Assembly: GCF_030463565.1 (NCBI RefSeq) | Contig: NC_134675.1 | Location: 16,637,862 to 16,701,861 of the forward strand | DNA length: 64,000 nt | Origin: Pelecanus crispus | Lineage: Eukaryota > Chordata > Aves > Pelecaniformes > Pelecanidae | Reading direction: 5' to 3' | Shown here: in pieces, positions 44,138-58,839 of the stretch | How positions within the stretch are numbered: the stretch's first letter is position 1 | Layout of the letters: each line of letters starts with the position of its first letter | The notes under the pieces: model-generated | Seen by the model: the letters and a program-made list of their open reading frames with translations, nothing else | Database searches by the model: none | Told to the model about the DNA's origin: nothing | Made by a program: the position numbers and the translations under genes

Positions 44138-46860
44138 TGTCATGGTTTAGCCCCAGCCAGCAACTAAGCACCACACAGCCGCTCACTCAGTCTCCCTACC
44201 CTGATGGGATGGGGGAGAGAATCGGAGGAGTAAGAGTGAGAAACACTCCTGGGTTGAGATAAGAACAGTTTAATAATTGAAATAAGGTAAAAATAATAAT
44301 AACAATATAATAATGATAATAATAATAATAATATACAAAGCAAGTGATGCACAATGCAATTGCTCACCACCCGCCGACCGATACCCAGACAGTTCCCGAG
44401 CAGCAATCGCTGCTCCCCGGCCAACCCCCCCAGTTTATATACTGAGCATGATGTCATATGGTATGGAATAGCCCTTTGGTCAGTTTGGATCAACTATCCT
44501 GGCTGTGCCCCCTCCCAGTTTCTTGTGCACCTGGCAGAGCCTGGGAAGCTGAAAAGTCCTTGACTAGCATAAGCAGTACTTAGCAACAACTAAAACATCA
44601 GTGTGTTACCAACATTCTTCTCATACTAAATCCAAAACACAGCACTATGCCAGCTACTAGGAAGAAAATTAACTCTATCCCAGCCAAAACCAGGACAGTA
44701 TCCACCCCTTATTCTATACCATCCACGTCATGCCCAGGTCCTACCCTTTCCAATGCATTCCAATCAATCACCACCATTTTCCCTATTTTGATATATACAC
44801 ACAGATATCATTCCCTTCATCTATGGGCCATCCCTCTAAAATGTCCATTGAGTTCATTTAGCCCATGACTTTGGGTTCCATGTGTCATCACAGTCTTTCA
44901 GAGCAGGAGAGGTGGTGTGCAGTGTTGGATTGTTGCATGCTGAAGCCAGTTCTCATTCCAACATGGTTTCATCAAAGTTCATTTTCATTAAGCTGGGCAA
45001 TTCTTACTGTAATACCATTGATGTGGCATATAGCAATCATAACATACAGTATTATATACTTAACACTAGCATACTATATTATTATATTAACATACAGTTA
45101 AGAGATAACATAAGGTAACTGATAACATACAGTTAAGAGATAACACGCAGTATTATTTTTCATGTGCACTACAGGGACTTTATCCCCCTCTACAGTATGT
45201 AAAAGTTTTGATTGGGCAGGGCCAGCTCGATTGGCAGATCCCCTGGTGTTGACTAACCAGGTGGCTTTTGCTAAATGCGTATCCCAATGTTTGAATGTCC
45301 CACCACCCATTGCTCTCAGGGTAGTCTTTAACAGTCCATTGTATCGTTTGATTGTCCCAGAGGCTGGTGCATGATAAGGGATGTGATATACCCACTCAAT
45401 GCCGTGCTCTTTGGCCCAGGTGTCTATGAGGTTGTTTCGGAAATGAGTCCCGTTGTCTGACTCGATTCTTTCTGGGGTGCCATGTCGCCACAGGACTTGC
45501 TTTTCAAGGCCCAGGATGGTGTTCCGGGCGGTGGCATGGGGCACGGGATATGTTTCCAGCCATTCGGTGGTTGCTTCCACCATGGTGAGCACATGGCACT
45601 TGCCTTGGCGGATTTGTGGGAGTGTGATATAATCAATCTGCCAGGCCTCCCCATATTGATATTTTAGCCATCATTCACTATACCCGAGGGGCTTGAACCT
45701 CTTGGCTTGCTTGATTGCAGCGCATGTTTCACACTAAGGAATAACCTGTGCAATACTGTCCATAGTTAGAGTCCACCCCTCGATCACAAGCCCATCTATA
45801 TGTTGCATCTCTTCCTTGATGGCCTGAGGCATCATGGGCCCACCAAGCTATAAATAGTTCACCCTTATGCTACCAGTCCAGATCCACCTGAGCCACTTCA
45901 ATCTTAGCAGCCTGATCCACCTGCTGGTTGTTTTGATGTTCTTCAGGGGCCCCACTCCTGGGTACATGAGCATCTACGTGACATACTTTTACAACCAGGT
46001 TCTCTACCCGGGCAGCAATATCTTGCCATAATGCGGCAGCCCAGATGGGTTTGCCTCTGCGCTGCCAGTTGCTTTGCCTCCATTGCTGCAACCACCCCCA
46101 CAGGGCATTTGCCACCATCCATGAGTCAGTATAGAGATAAAGGACTGGCCATTTCTCTTGGTCAGCAATATCTAAAGCCACCTGGATGGCTGTCACCTCT
46201 GCAAACTGACTCGACTCCCCTTCTCCTTCAGCAGTTTCTGCAACTTGTCGTATAGGACTCCATACAGCAGCTTTCCACCTCCGGTGCTTTCCCACAAGAC
46301 AACAGGACCCATCAGTGAACAGGGCATATTGTTTCTCATTTTCTGGCAATTTATTATACAGTGGGGCCTCTTCAGCACGTGTCACCTTCTCCTCTGGTGA
46401 TATTCTAATGTTTTTGCCTTCTGGCCAGTCCATGATCACTTCCAAGATTCCTGGGCGACTGGGGTTTCCTATTCGAGCCCGTTGTGTGATCAGTGCAACC
46501 CACTTACTCCACGTAGCATCAGTTGCATGATGTGTAGAGGGGACCCTCCCTCTGAACATCCAGCCCAGCACCGGCAGTCGGGGTGCCAGCAGGCACTGAG
46601 CATGACGACATATGGTATGGAATAGCCCTTTGGTCAGTTTGGTCAGTTTGGATCAACTATCCTGGCTGTGCCCCCTCCCAGTTTCTTGTGCACCTGGCAG
46701 AGCCTGGGAAGCTGACAAGTCCTTGACTAGCATAAGCAGTACTTAGCAACAACTAAAACATCAGTGTGTTATCAACATTATTCTCATCCTAAATCCAAAA
46801 CACAGCACTATGCCAGCTACTAGGAAGAAAATTAACTCTATCCCAGCCAAAACCAGGACA
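44138..46860 (-). mobile_element. ERVL-like provirus, 5' two-thirds deleted
   Basis: Minus-strand deletion derivative with 3' LTR-A (44138-44697, decayed CRE TGATGTCA), the 3' noncoding region, integrase and RNase H (45130-46591), then the remaining U3 part of the 5' LTR-A (46592-46860). Primer site, gag, protease and RT are absent. The inner join lies between RNase H and the LTR at about 46591. A duplicated 'ggtcagttt' lies in the LTR part. Confidence 0.86.
45130..46591 (-). pseudogene. pol: ERVL-like pol fragment (RNase H and integrase)
   Basis: From 46591 downward: connection region, RNase H with LFTDGSC (about 46325) and YTDSWMV (about 46130), then integrase with a SDNGTHF motif (about 45447) and, in the position of the catalytic glutamate, ASGTIKRYN, so the usual E of KIERYN reads K. 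Breaks include stop codons near 45868, 45735 and 45675. It is close in sequence to 21.6-23.1 kb. Confidence 0.85.
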
Positions 46861-47578
46861 AATGGCTCAGTTTATTTTTAAACCAGTGTGTAGTCATCCT
46901 GACCAGAAGACCATTGTACATTGAAGGGTTAGTGAGCCACATAACAGTTAACCTACTTAGGCCCAGGCCTATGCTGTGTTGTGCTGCATGTAAAGCTTGG
47001 CCTTCAGGCCTGTGTTGCGCTGTGCATACGGCCACAGGATAAACTTAGTCTGTTGATTGCAACAGAGGAGCCTGCAGGCAGCTCCCACTCAGTTCTGGCA
47101 ATTACATCACCTGTGTGGCCTTGCCTTTATCTGAAATTGCAGCAAGAAGCTCTTATGCAAACACCTTTCCTGTTTAACAGCAGAAATGATGAACAGAGTT
47201 GTTTTCTTCTAAGAAAAATCCTATAATAGCATGAATGACCAAAATGGAGTAACCCTTCCACGGATGGGATCTACATGGCTTGCTGCACCCTCATCAATGT
47301 TCAATGCTGCACAGCTCAGGGTTCCCAGAACCTGAAGGGATGTAGTGTTATCTATACTGTCCTCTCCTTTATAGTGTTAGCTCTAATAAATAGCCTTTTA
47401 AAATGATACTTTACAGAGTGTGAGTGCCTTTCTTACTGGGATCATAACAAACCAGCACCTTCAGGCACAAAACACTAGTCTCACTAGAAAAAAGTTCTCA
47501 ACTATGAGCACATGGGAATTCCAGCATCTATAAGCACTCGCATTGTAGAAATAGAAAAAAAAAAAATTTCTGCAGATC
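46861..47578. other. no gene; possible LTR end at 47.45 kb
   Basis: Contains 'ctttatagtg', then AATAAA at about 47388 and 'gggatcataaca' at 47438-47449, the order expected at the R-U5 end of a plus-strand LTR. I could not find a start or second copy, so I leave it unassigned. Confidence 0.3.
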
Positions 47579-48412
47579 TGTATTGGGTGTAAGGCAAGGT
47601 TTTGGTAGGGGGGGGGGCTGCAGGGGTGGTCTCTTGTGAGACGAGACCAAGGGTTGCCCTGTGCTGAACACAGCCAGTTCCACCTGGCTTGGCAATGGAC
47701 CCACCGCTGGCCAAAGATGAGCCAATCAGTGTAGTTGGTGATGCCCCTGTGAAAACATATTTAAGAAAGGGCAAAATGCTGCACAGGCAGTGATTAGTGA
47801 GGAAAAAAAGTGTGAGAAACAACCCTGTGAACACCAAAGTCGAAGGAGGAGGAGGGGGAGGGGGAGGGGGAGGAGGTGCTCCAGGCACTGGAGCAGATAT
47901 TCCCCTGCAGCCCATGGAGGACCCTACACCGTAGCAGTTGGATATTTTCTGAAAGAACTGCAGCCTGCAGAGACCCCACGCTGGATCAGATTTTTTTTCC
48001 TTAAGGACTGCAGCCCATGAAGAGGACCCACGCTGGAGCAGGGGAAAAGTGTGAGGAGGAAGGAGCAGCAGAGAGGAACTGTTATGGACTAAACACAACA
48101 CCCCATTCCCCCTGCACCACTGAGGGGGGGAGGTAGAAGAGTCAGGAATGAAGGAGTAAAGTTGAACCTGAGAAAAAGGGGGAGGGGGCAGGAAGGTGTT
48201 TTTCACCATCGTACTCCTTTTTTAATTGGCAATAAATTAAATTAATTTTCCCCAACTCGAGTCTGTTTTGCCTGTGATGGTAATTGGAAAGTGATCTCCC
48301 TGTCTTTATCTTGACCCACAAGCTTCTCCATCTTATTTTCTCCTGCTGAGGAGGGGGAGTGAGAGAGTGGCTGAGTGGGTGTCTGGCAGCCAGCCAAGGT
48401 CAACCCACTACA
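47579..48412 (+). mobile_element. solo LTR-B
   Basis: 834 bp, TGTATTGGGTGTAAGGC to CAACCCACTACA. It is shorter than the copies at 30.0 and 60.6 kb because it holds only one or two of the 45-bp repeats. It keeps a (GGGGGA)n-like tract (47.84-47.88 kb) and the polyadenylation region 'aataaattaaattaa'. No target duplication seen. Confidence 0.83.
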
Positions 48413-48455
48413 CCATCTCTAGATTAAAGCTGCTTCAAGAAGTTCTAGGCACTAC

Positions 48456-49029
48456 TGTTGTCCCAAATGGGGCTCGCTTACCCGGTGTGCAATAAGCCAA
48501 TCTTCACACACTGAGATGAGATATTGTTTTATTTAATTTCTGCACAGAGATGGGTGCTAGGTGGTAATTCCACAAAGCTGGCACACCAAATCGTTGTCAG
48601 CCTCTATTTATACACATTCATTACCATATTTAATTCCCTAATACATATGCAGTGCTATGATTGGTTAAAATCTCTTTGCCTACTATTTAAATTAATGAGC
48701 ATGCTCAGTTGTCCTTCAGTTTGAGTCTGGGGTGTAATTGTGGTAGGGGTCTCATGAGTCGGTGGTCGTGATCTCCCCCTGCTGGAATTACCTGTCCCCT
48801 GATTTCTTTCTTGGCAGATCTTAAATGACTTCTCGTGGTTTACTGATCAAGTCAGTAATACATCACCTAGACTTCTGCTCTCGGACAATCTGTTAACTTC
48901 AGCAAAACCATATTGTATAATTTAGTTAGGGTCACCTTAGACTTCTGCTCTCAATCTGTTAACTAAACAAAAGCATAGTTAGGGTAGGGCTTTACAATGG
49001 ACATCTATAGCAGCATGTTTTGGACAACA
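48456..49029 (-). mobile_element. solo LTR-C with perfect 4-bp duplication
   Basis: Plus-strand limits TGTTGTCCC and TGGACAACA form an inverted pair. The duplication CTAC flanks it (48452-48455 and 49030-49033). In reverse orientation there are 'gtgtataaatag' (TATA) near 48608 and a polyadenylation region near 48530. Same subfamily as 6373-6927. Confidence 0.9.
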
Positions 49030-49060
49030 CTACTTGCTTACTTGTTTTGGGCTGCCACAT

Positions 49061-49752
49061 TGTTACCTCAAACATATATATTTTTCTTGGATGAAATGGA
49101 AATAGTGCAGGAGTTAGTAGTAGTTAAGGAAGGATCACAGTTAGGAGTGGAAACTAACACATAATGTGTAGGCCAGATAAGAGGGTATTAGCAATGCATG
49201 CCTCACCAACGAGTACCTCCTCAAAAGAATACAAATCTGTAGAACTTCAAGGACTGACAATGGAAACATCCTGCTACAAAGAAGGTTGTAAAGATAAGGG
49301 AAGGGCACAAATGTGAGGTCAGCAGTGATAAAAGGGAACATCTTGCCCCAGAAGATCCTGAGAAATCAGGCGATTGCCGAAGCATGATAACTGGGGGAAA
49401 GGTAATTCCGGCAGGGGGAGATTGCGACCACCGACTCAACTGAGGGACGAAAGGACTACCCCCCCGCCACTCCTTTTGAGCATGTGCAGTGAATTAAAAT
49501 CACACTGTAGCTTTAAAATTAAGCAGAAAAGATACAGACTAATGGAAGAAGAGGATGCTCAGTCAGTGCAATGATTATGTATTAGATAGGCGTGGTGTGT
49601 TAACTGTCACCTATAAATGTCAAAATGAACTTCAAGAGGTGTGCTTGATTTGTGGAAATATTCCACCTTGCACCCGGTGCCGAATAAAGTAATGCCTGTT
49701 TCTTAATATAGAAATAAAGTGTTAAGGAGTTTTATTCCCAATTTCGGTGACA
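49061..49752 (+). mobile_element. LTR-C relative, opposite orientation to its neighbour
   Basis: TGTTACC to GGTGACA. Shared blocks include 'gataaaagggaacatcttgccccagaag', here near 49328, and 'gataactgggggaaaggtaatt' near 49387, also found in the 30.3-kb copy. A poly-C tract sits near 49459 and AATAAA near 49683. Target duplication is unclear. Only 31 bp separate it from the minus-strand LTR-C on its left. Confidence 0.72.
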
Positions 49753-49869
49753 TCACATCAGATCTGGCCTTTGTTTCAAAGGAATTCTCAAAGTTTTGGT
49801 CAGACAACTACTAAAAAAATTGGTCTCTCAACATGCTTGAGAAGGTTTACTTATAATAGTCAAATTTCA

Positions 49870-50456
49870 ACAAACAGGAAACATAAACACCTATATGTTC
49901 TGTGATATGTCAGAATGATAGGATTATAGCAATGAGGAAGAGAAGGATTAAGAATTGCCAAACACCACTGAAGGGGAAACTCAAATTGTAACTGCTCAGC
50001 AGTGGTAATTTGTGACCAAGGAATGATCTGGCATGGAAGGCAAGAAGGCCTAACAGCAGAAGGGGTTAAACTGGCTGGAAGCAGGAATGCCAGAGACAGA
50101 AGGACTCCCAGTAAGGGAGTGAAGTTTCCCTCAGTCCTGAGATAAGAAATGCTGCAGTATTGTTTTGTAAAGATCCTGGAATGCAAGTGCTCAGGAGCCA
50201 CCTGTGGGCAGCAGAACTGGCTCTGGGGGATTGACCCAGTGCTGGGCCAAGGCACCCCATGCCTACACTCACGGGACTGGTACTGGTACAAGTGTATATA
50301 AGGAATGGGCTCGTGACGTGACGCATGTTTGCAGACTCCTTGTAGAACCACTTATGGCGGTAGGACTGTCCAATGCACTGATCATTTTTTTTTTTTAATT
50401 TAAGCACAAACATGTGTTTAATTCGCCTCAAGGGGTACAATAAAAATTCCCCAACA
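49870..50456 (+). mobile_element. solo LTR-G
   Basis: Plus-strand copy of the LTR at 25.6-26.1 kb. It contains 'aaactggctggaagcagga', 'gtgtatataagg' (TATA) near 50293, 'gcagactccttgtagaacc' and the terminus 'aaaaattccccaaca' at 50456. The left limit is approximate because the first bases have diverged between copies. It lies about 40 bp beyond the proposed ZNF367 polyadenylation signal. Confidence 0.7.
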
Positions 50457-52706
50457 CCACACACATGTAAACTAAAGTTGAAAGTTAAATCAACTTTTTA
50501 TTCAAAGCACCTATTAAAATGACAGCGCATTTACTCTTCTGCTGTTAAGTCATGCCAAACTACAGCGTAATCTTATGAAGCATAGAACACTTCAATATTT
50601 CTTGTATGCAGTCATTTTTTAATAAACCAAAAAGCAGTCTTCTACCTCAGGTTTTTTACTTGTTATTTTACCCAAAATTTGTTACTTACACAAAAGTACT
50701 TGAGCTGTCTGAATTTTTCCTACAGCTACATAGAATTCAGTGTATTTGTCATACTGAAAGAAGTATTGTGCAAGTTGTCAAAAGCATTACAGCTGATTGG
50801 GAAAATCAGTTCTATTGAATTAAGTTATGACTTGGATCTGCAACTGGCTGGTTATTAGTCTTGTGCCGTGTGAAATACCACTCACAAGCAATTCCAAGTT
50901 ATGACTCACAAGTACAACAGATTCATGCTCAAGGCTCATTTTGGGATCAGACTATTTGTATGCAGCTAACTGAACAGTCAAAAGCATGTAACTGAGAAAT
51001 TCTAAACCCACACCCATGAACTGCCAGGTATTTTTACATAGGCTAAGAAGCCTGAAACGACTACGAAGTGTTTCATTTTTTTAAGCTCAAAAGATCAAAA
51101 CCAAAGTGTATTAATACATTATTTTAAACAAACAGGGTTAATACAATTTACTACCACAACAGGTATCAATTATCAGAGAACATAACCCAACAATTGCAGT
51201 TTCTGCTGTAGAATTAGACTACTTTTCTGAAACAGCTGTATGCATCTAGTCAGTCTATATCAAGTAATTGAACAATGTTTTCTTTTTGCTTAAGAAAGAG
51301 GGAAAGTCTGAATTCTTATCTGAATTTCCTGACCTTCAATGAGAGGGAGGAGTTAAGAGCAAGCGGGTCAGTAAATATGACATTAACATTCCCTAAAGCA
51401 GTAGCTCAACTAAAGAGTTTATCCAATTTGGAAACAAAATTTCCGTAGCATATTAGGAATCTCTGGTTGCCTTCCAAGCAAAATACAGAAAGAGATCACC
51501 ATGAGACAATGGTATTTGAAAGTACACAATACTCATGAGGTGACAAGATGTAGTGCTAAATGCTTTTTATCTGCATCTTAGAGCACTAGGCAGTGTTCTG
51601 TACCTTCATTTATTTGGGAAATATATGAAATCACACAGTTAACATACTCAAAACTACCTTTGGAAGCCTATTTTCTGGTTATATAGTGAATACTTTTTTG
51701 CCATGTTTAATTGATAGCTGTGCTACAGTTAGTGAACACAAAATTGGCATGTTATTCTGAAGTAAAGCAATAAGGCAGCTTTATGCACAGCAAGTATGGA
51801 GGCTTCTATTTGCTAATAATCATATATGAGCAATACTTTAAAACTTAGTGTTTGCTAATAGGAGATCTAAAATAGTTTAGTACAAATCAATACCACCCTG
51901 TCAATACTCCCTTTATTAACAAAAGCAAGTGCCAAATCACTAAAGGGTCCAAAAATATCTAAAAAAATATTACCAATTGTTTACCTTTGTCTAGACTTTG
52001 CAAGACTAATCATTTTCAGATAAACCCAACAATGTGCAAAAGTTCCTAACATCATACATTAGGAATAACAAGTGCTACTCAAACCAAGAGATTCTGCTGA
52101 GATCAAATAAAAAAACATAAAATAGCAAAGTCAAGTCTCATATCTTGAGCAGTTGCAGTGAAGATCCTGAACTATCTTACAGTTTCCTGCCCGAAGCAGT
52201 TTCTTCCCCTCTACGAGTTGAGATAATAGGTAAAAATATACTGACATTAGAAAATTTGGTTCCATTGCTGCTTACAGTATCTTCAGACCTACCACTTAAT
52301 ATAGTTTTGCTTAAACAGTGAGATACTTTCCCTTTTCTCAGCCTTCTTTGGCCACATGTACCATTCTGCTAACCACAAACACTGTGCTCAGAAAGTGCTT
52401 CCTGTGAAAACTGTTTCAAATAAATGAGTTAACCTTGCAAAAAATCTAGCTTCCCACAACATGAAGTTTGTCCACCCTGCATTATGCAGTTCCATATTTA
52501 CAAGATACTTAAACTTTACATTTGTCTTTCACCTTACAAAAAGTGCAACTCTCCCACCCCGTGTTATGGGGCGACAACATTCTTCATAAATTCTACAGAA
52601 CAGCAGCCTATGATAAGTAAATAAGGTGCTCAGATTATGCCCAGGATCTAACTGGTTAAGGACCACAAAGTACCACCATTTTGTAAAGGCAGACTCCATT
52701 CCTATG
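50457..52706 (-). other. ZNF367: ZNF367 3' untranslated region
   Basis: About 2.2 kb of unique AT-rich sequence directly after the ZNF367 stop codon, without repeats. A minus-strand AATAAA (50497-50502 on the plus strand as tttatt) near its far end is the likeliest polyadenylation signal. The assignment follows from position; the true 3' end is not proven. Confidence 0.6.
50497..50502 (-). terminator. ZNF367: candidate ZNF367 polyadenylation signal
   Basis: AATAAA on the minus strand about 2.2 kb after the stop codon, followed within about 40 bp by an LTR-G boundary (50456). The downstream element of the cleavage site may therefore now lie in LTR sequence. Confidence 0.5.
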
Positions 52707-56925
<4,219 letters not shown>

Positions 56926-57300
56926 CTGTATTAAAATAATTAAGAAACTGAAGTGCCATACTTTTCCATGTAAGCAGTTTAGCAAAGAACATCCCCCCTC
57001 CCCCAAACAAACAAACCCACAACACAGCCCACAAGCAACCACACACACAGTATTCTTACATAAGCTCAACAAAATTGAAGGATCTGCTACAATAATACAT
57101 AGGAAAACACATGTATTTTTATGAAAAAAAAGAGAAAAAGAAAAAAAGACACTAGAACTCATTTAGAATTACCCCAAAAATTATTTTACAGAGCTACAAT
57201 GTAGATATATCCAAAGATGGGTAAAACAGCAGAACTGTGTGAACCAAGTCTAAGCCTATCCAACAATATAGCTTATATTATCACAGGAGTCATCAAATAG
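56926..57300 (-). other. ZNF367 intron 1 start, nothing else recognised
   Basis: Sequence upstream of exon 2 on the gene's strand. It contains A-rich tracts and a 'ccccaaacaaacaaaccc' segment. No exon 1 is present. Confidence 0.6.
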
Positions 57301-57309
57301 CAGTATGGG

Positions 57310-57735
57310 GGAGGTTGGTTTTGTGTGGAGGGTGTGTGCGCAGGATATGAGGTGTGTGTAGCATGGTGTGTGTGGTACGCGTGAGGTGCATGGTGTGTGT
57401 GCACAGGGGTGTAGTGTGTGGGGCAGATGTGTGGGCAGTATGTGGTGGACAAGAGCAGTGTGTGAGTGTGGTGTGTGTGCTGCATGGTTGTGTGGGGGTG
57501 TATGTGCTGTGGGTGGGCGCAGGTGTTATGTGGTGTGTGTGGGAGTAGAGTGTGGGGTGCATGGGGTAAGGGGTGCATGCATGCATGGTATGTGGGGAGG
57601 TGCGCATCTGCATGCGTGGTGTGTGGTGTGGGTATGTGTGCATGGGGTGCGTGGTGCATGCATGGGTGCTGTGTGGGGTGCATTTGTGGGGTACATGTGG
57701 TGGGTTGTGGGTAGGTGTGGGGTGTGTCAGGATTA
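57310..57735 (+). repeat. GT-rich degenerate minisatellite
   Basis: About 425 bp built from variants of 'tgtgtggggtgcatgg' (TGTG plus GGGGTGCATG phrases). The plus strand is almost free of C outside 'gcatg' words. The His/Thr/Pro-rich minus-strand frames (up to 180 codons) come from this composition. Confidence 0.85.
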
Positions 57736-57769
57736 GGTAGGGAGTGGGGATGTGTGCATATGGGGGCTT

Positions 57770-58638
57770 TGGGGCCATCTGTTTTGGGGGTTTTTTTCCA
57801 CTCCAGGGTCTTGAGTCATCTGGATTTCTTTTCATTCTGCAATTTTGGGTTGTCAGGGGTTTTTTTTATTCCACGGCTTTGGGTTGTTAGGGATTTTTTT
57901 GGTTATGAGCTTTTGGGTTTCCAAGTTTGTTTGGGTTTTTTTTTACTTTGGTTCCCGCTTTTTGGGCCATCTGAGGGGTTTTTTTTCCATCCTAAGGTCT
58001 TGGGTTGTTGGGGGTTTTATTCGTTCTGGGGTCTTGTATTGTTTGTGGTGTTTGATTCCAGTGTTTTGGGTTGCTTGGGTTTTTTTGTTTTTATTTTTTA
58101 GTTCCGGGGTTTTGGGTTGTTTGGGGTGTTTGACTGTGGGGTTTTGGGTTGTTCAGGTATTTTTCAATTCTGGTGGTTTAGTTTTGGGGTTCTAATGTCT
58201 GGTGTTTCTTTGGGGGGGGGCTGGGGTTCTTATTTGGGTCTGGGTTTTTGGGGGGGAGATCTTTGGTTCTTGTATTTTGGGGGTTTTGGATTCTTGGGCT
58301 TTGGGATTTTGCAGTTCTGGGGTCTTAAGGTTGTTTGCTTCCAGGCTTCTGGGTTGTCTGGGTTATTTTTTTTGGTTCCAGGCTTTTAGGTTGTACAGGG
58401 TGGTTTTCTTTTTTTTTTGTTCCAGCCTTTTGGGTTGTAGGGGTTGGGGTTTTTTTTTGGTTCCTGGCTTTTAGGGCACCTGGTGGTTTTGTTTGGTTCT
58501 GGCCTTTTGGGTCATCTGGTTTTTTTCCTTTTGGTTCCGGGCTTTTGCATAATCTGTTTTGTTTTTTTTTTTTTTGTTTAGCTCCAGGCTTTTGGGGCAT
58601 CTTTTTTTTTTTTTTTTTTTCATTCTGGGGCTTTGGTT
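57770..58638 (+). repeat. G/T minisatellite with 'TTTTGGGTTGT' unit
   Basis: About 20 degenerate copies of a 35-45 bp unit of the form TTCYGGGGY-TTTGGGTTGT-YTGGGG followed by a T-run. The plus strand is very rich in G and T with many GGG/GGGG runs, so both T-tract slippage and G-quadruplex formation are plausible. Located upstream of ZNF367 exon 2. Confidence 0.85.
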
Positions 58639-58639
58639 T

Positions 58640-58838
58640 TGTGGTTGGTTAACCTTGACTGGCCGCCAGGTGCCCACCAAGCCACTCTCTCACTCCCCCT
58701 CCTCAGCAAGACAGGGGGAGAAAATAAGATGAAAAGCTCATGGGTCGAGATAAGGACAGGGAGATTGCTCTTTCCTCCTCATTGTTCCCCTGCTCCAGTG
58801 TGGGGTCGCTCCCACGGGATGCAGTCCTTCACAAACCG
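58640..58838 (-). mobile_element. LTR-B, 3' end only
   Basis: Reverse-oriented terminus of LTR-B ('tgtggttggttaaccttgactgg', 'aaaagctcatgggtcgagataagg') that jumps into the 45-bp repeat region ('ctgctccagtgtgggg') after losing the middle of the LTR. It meets CR1 5' sequence on its right. Confidence 0.72.
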
Positions 58839-58839
58839 C

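Noticed and set aside
57273..57835. His/Thr/Pro-rich frames of 136 and 180 codons on the minus strand
   Set aside because: They are translations of the GT-rich minisatellite and have no initiation context or domain.
57715..58680. Overlapping Gly/Phe/Trp-rich frames on the plus strand
   Set aside because: Produced by the G/T minisatellite; all three frames are open in parts.
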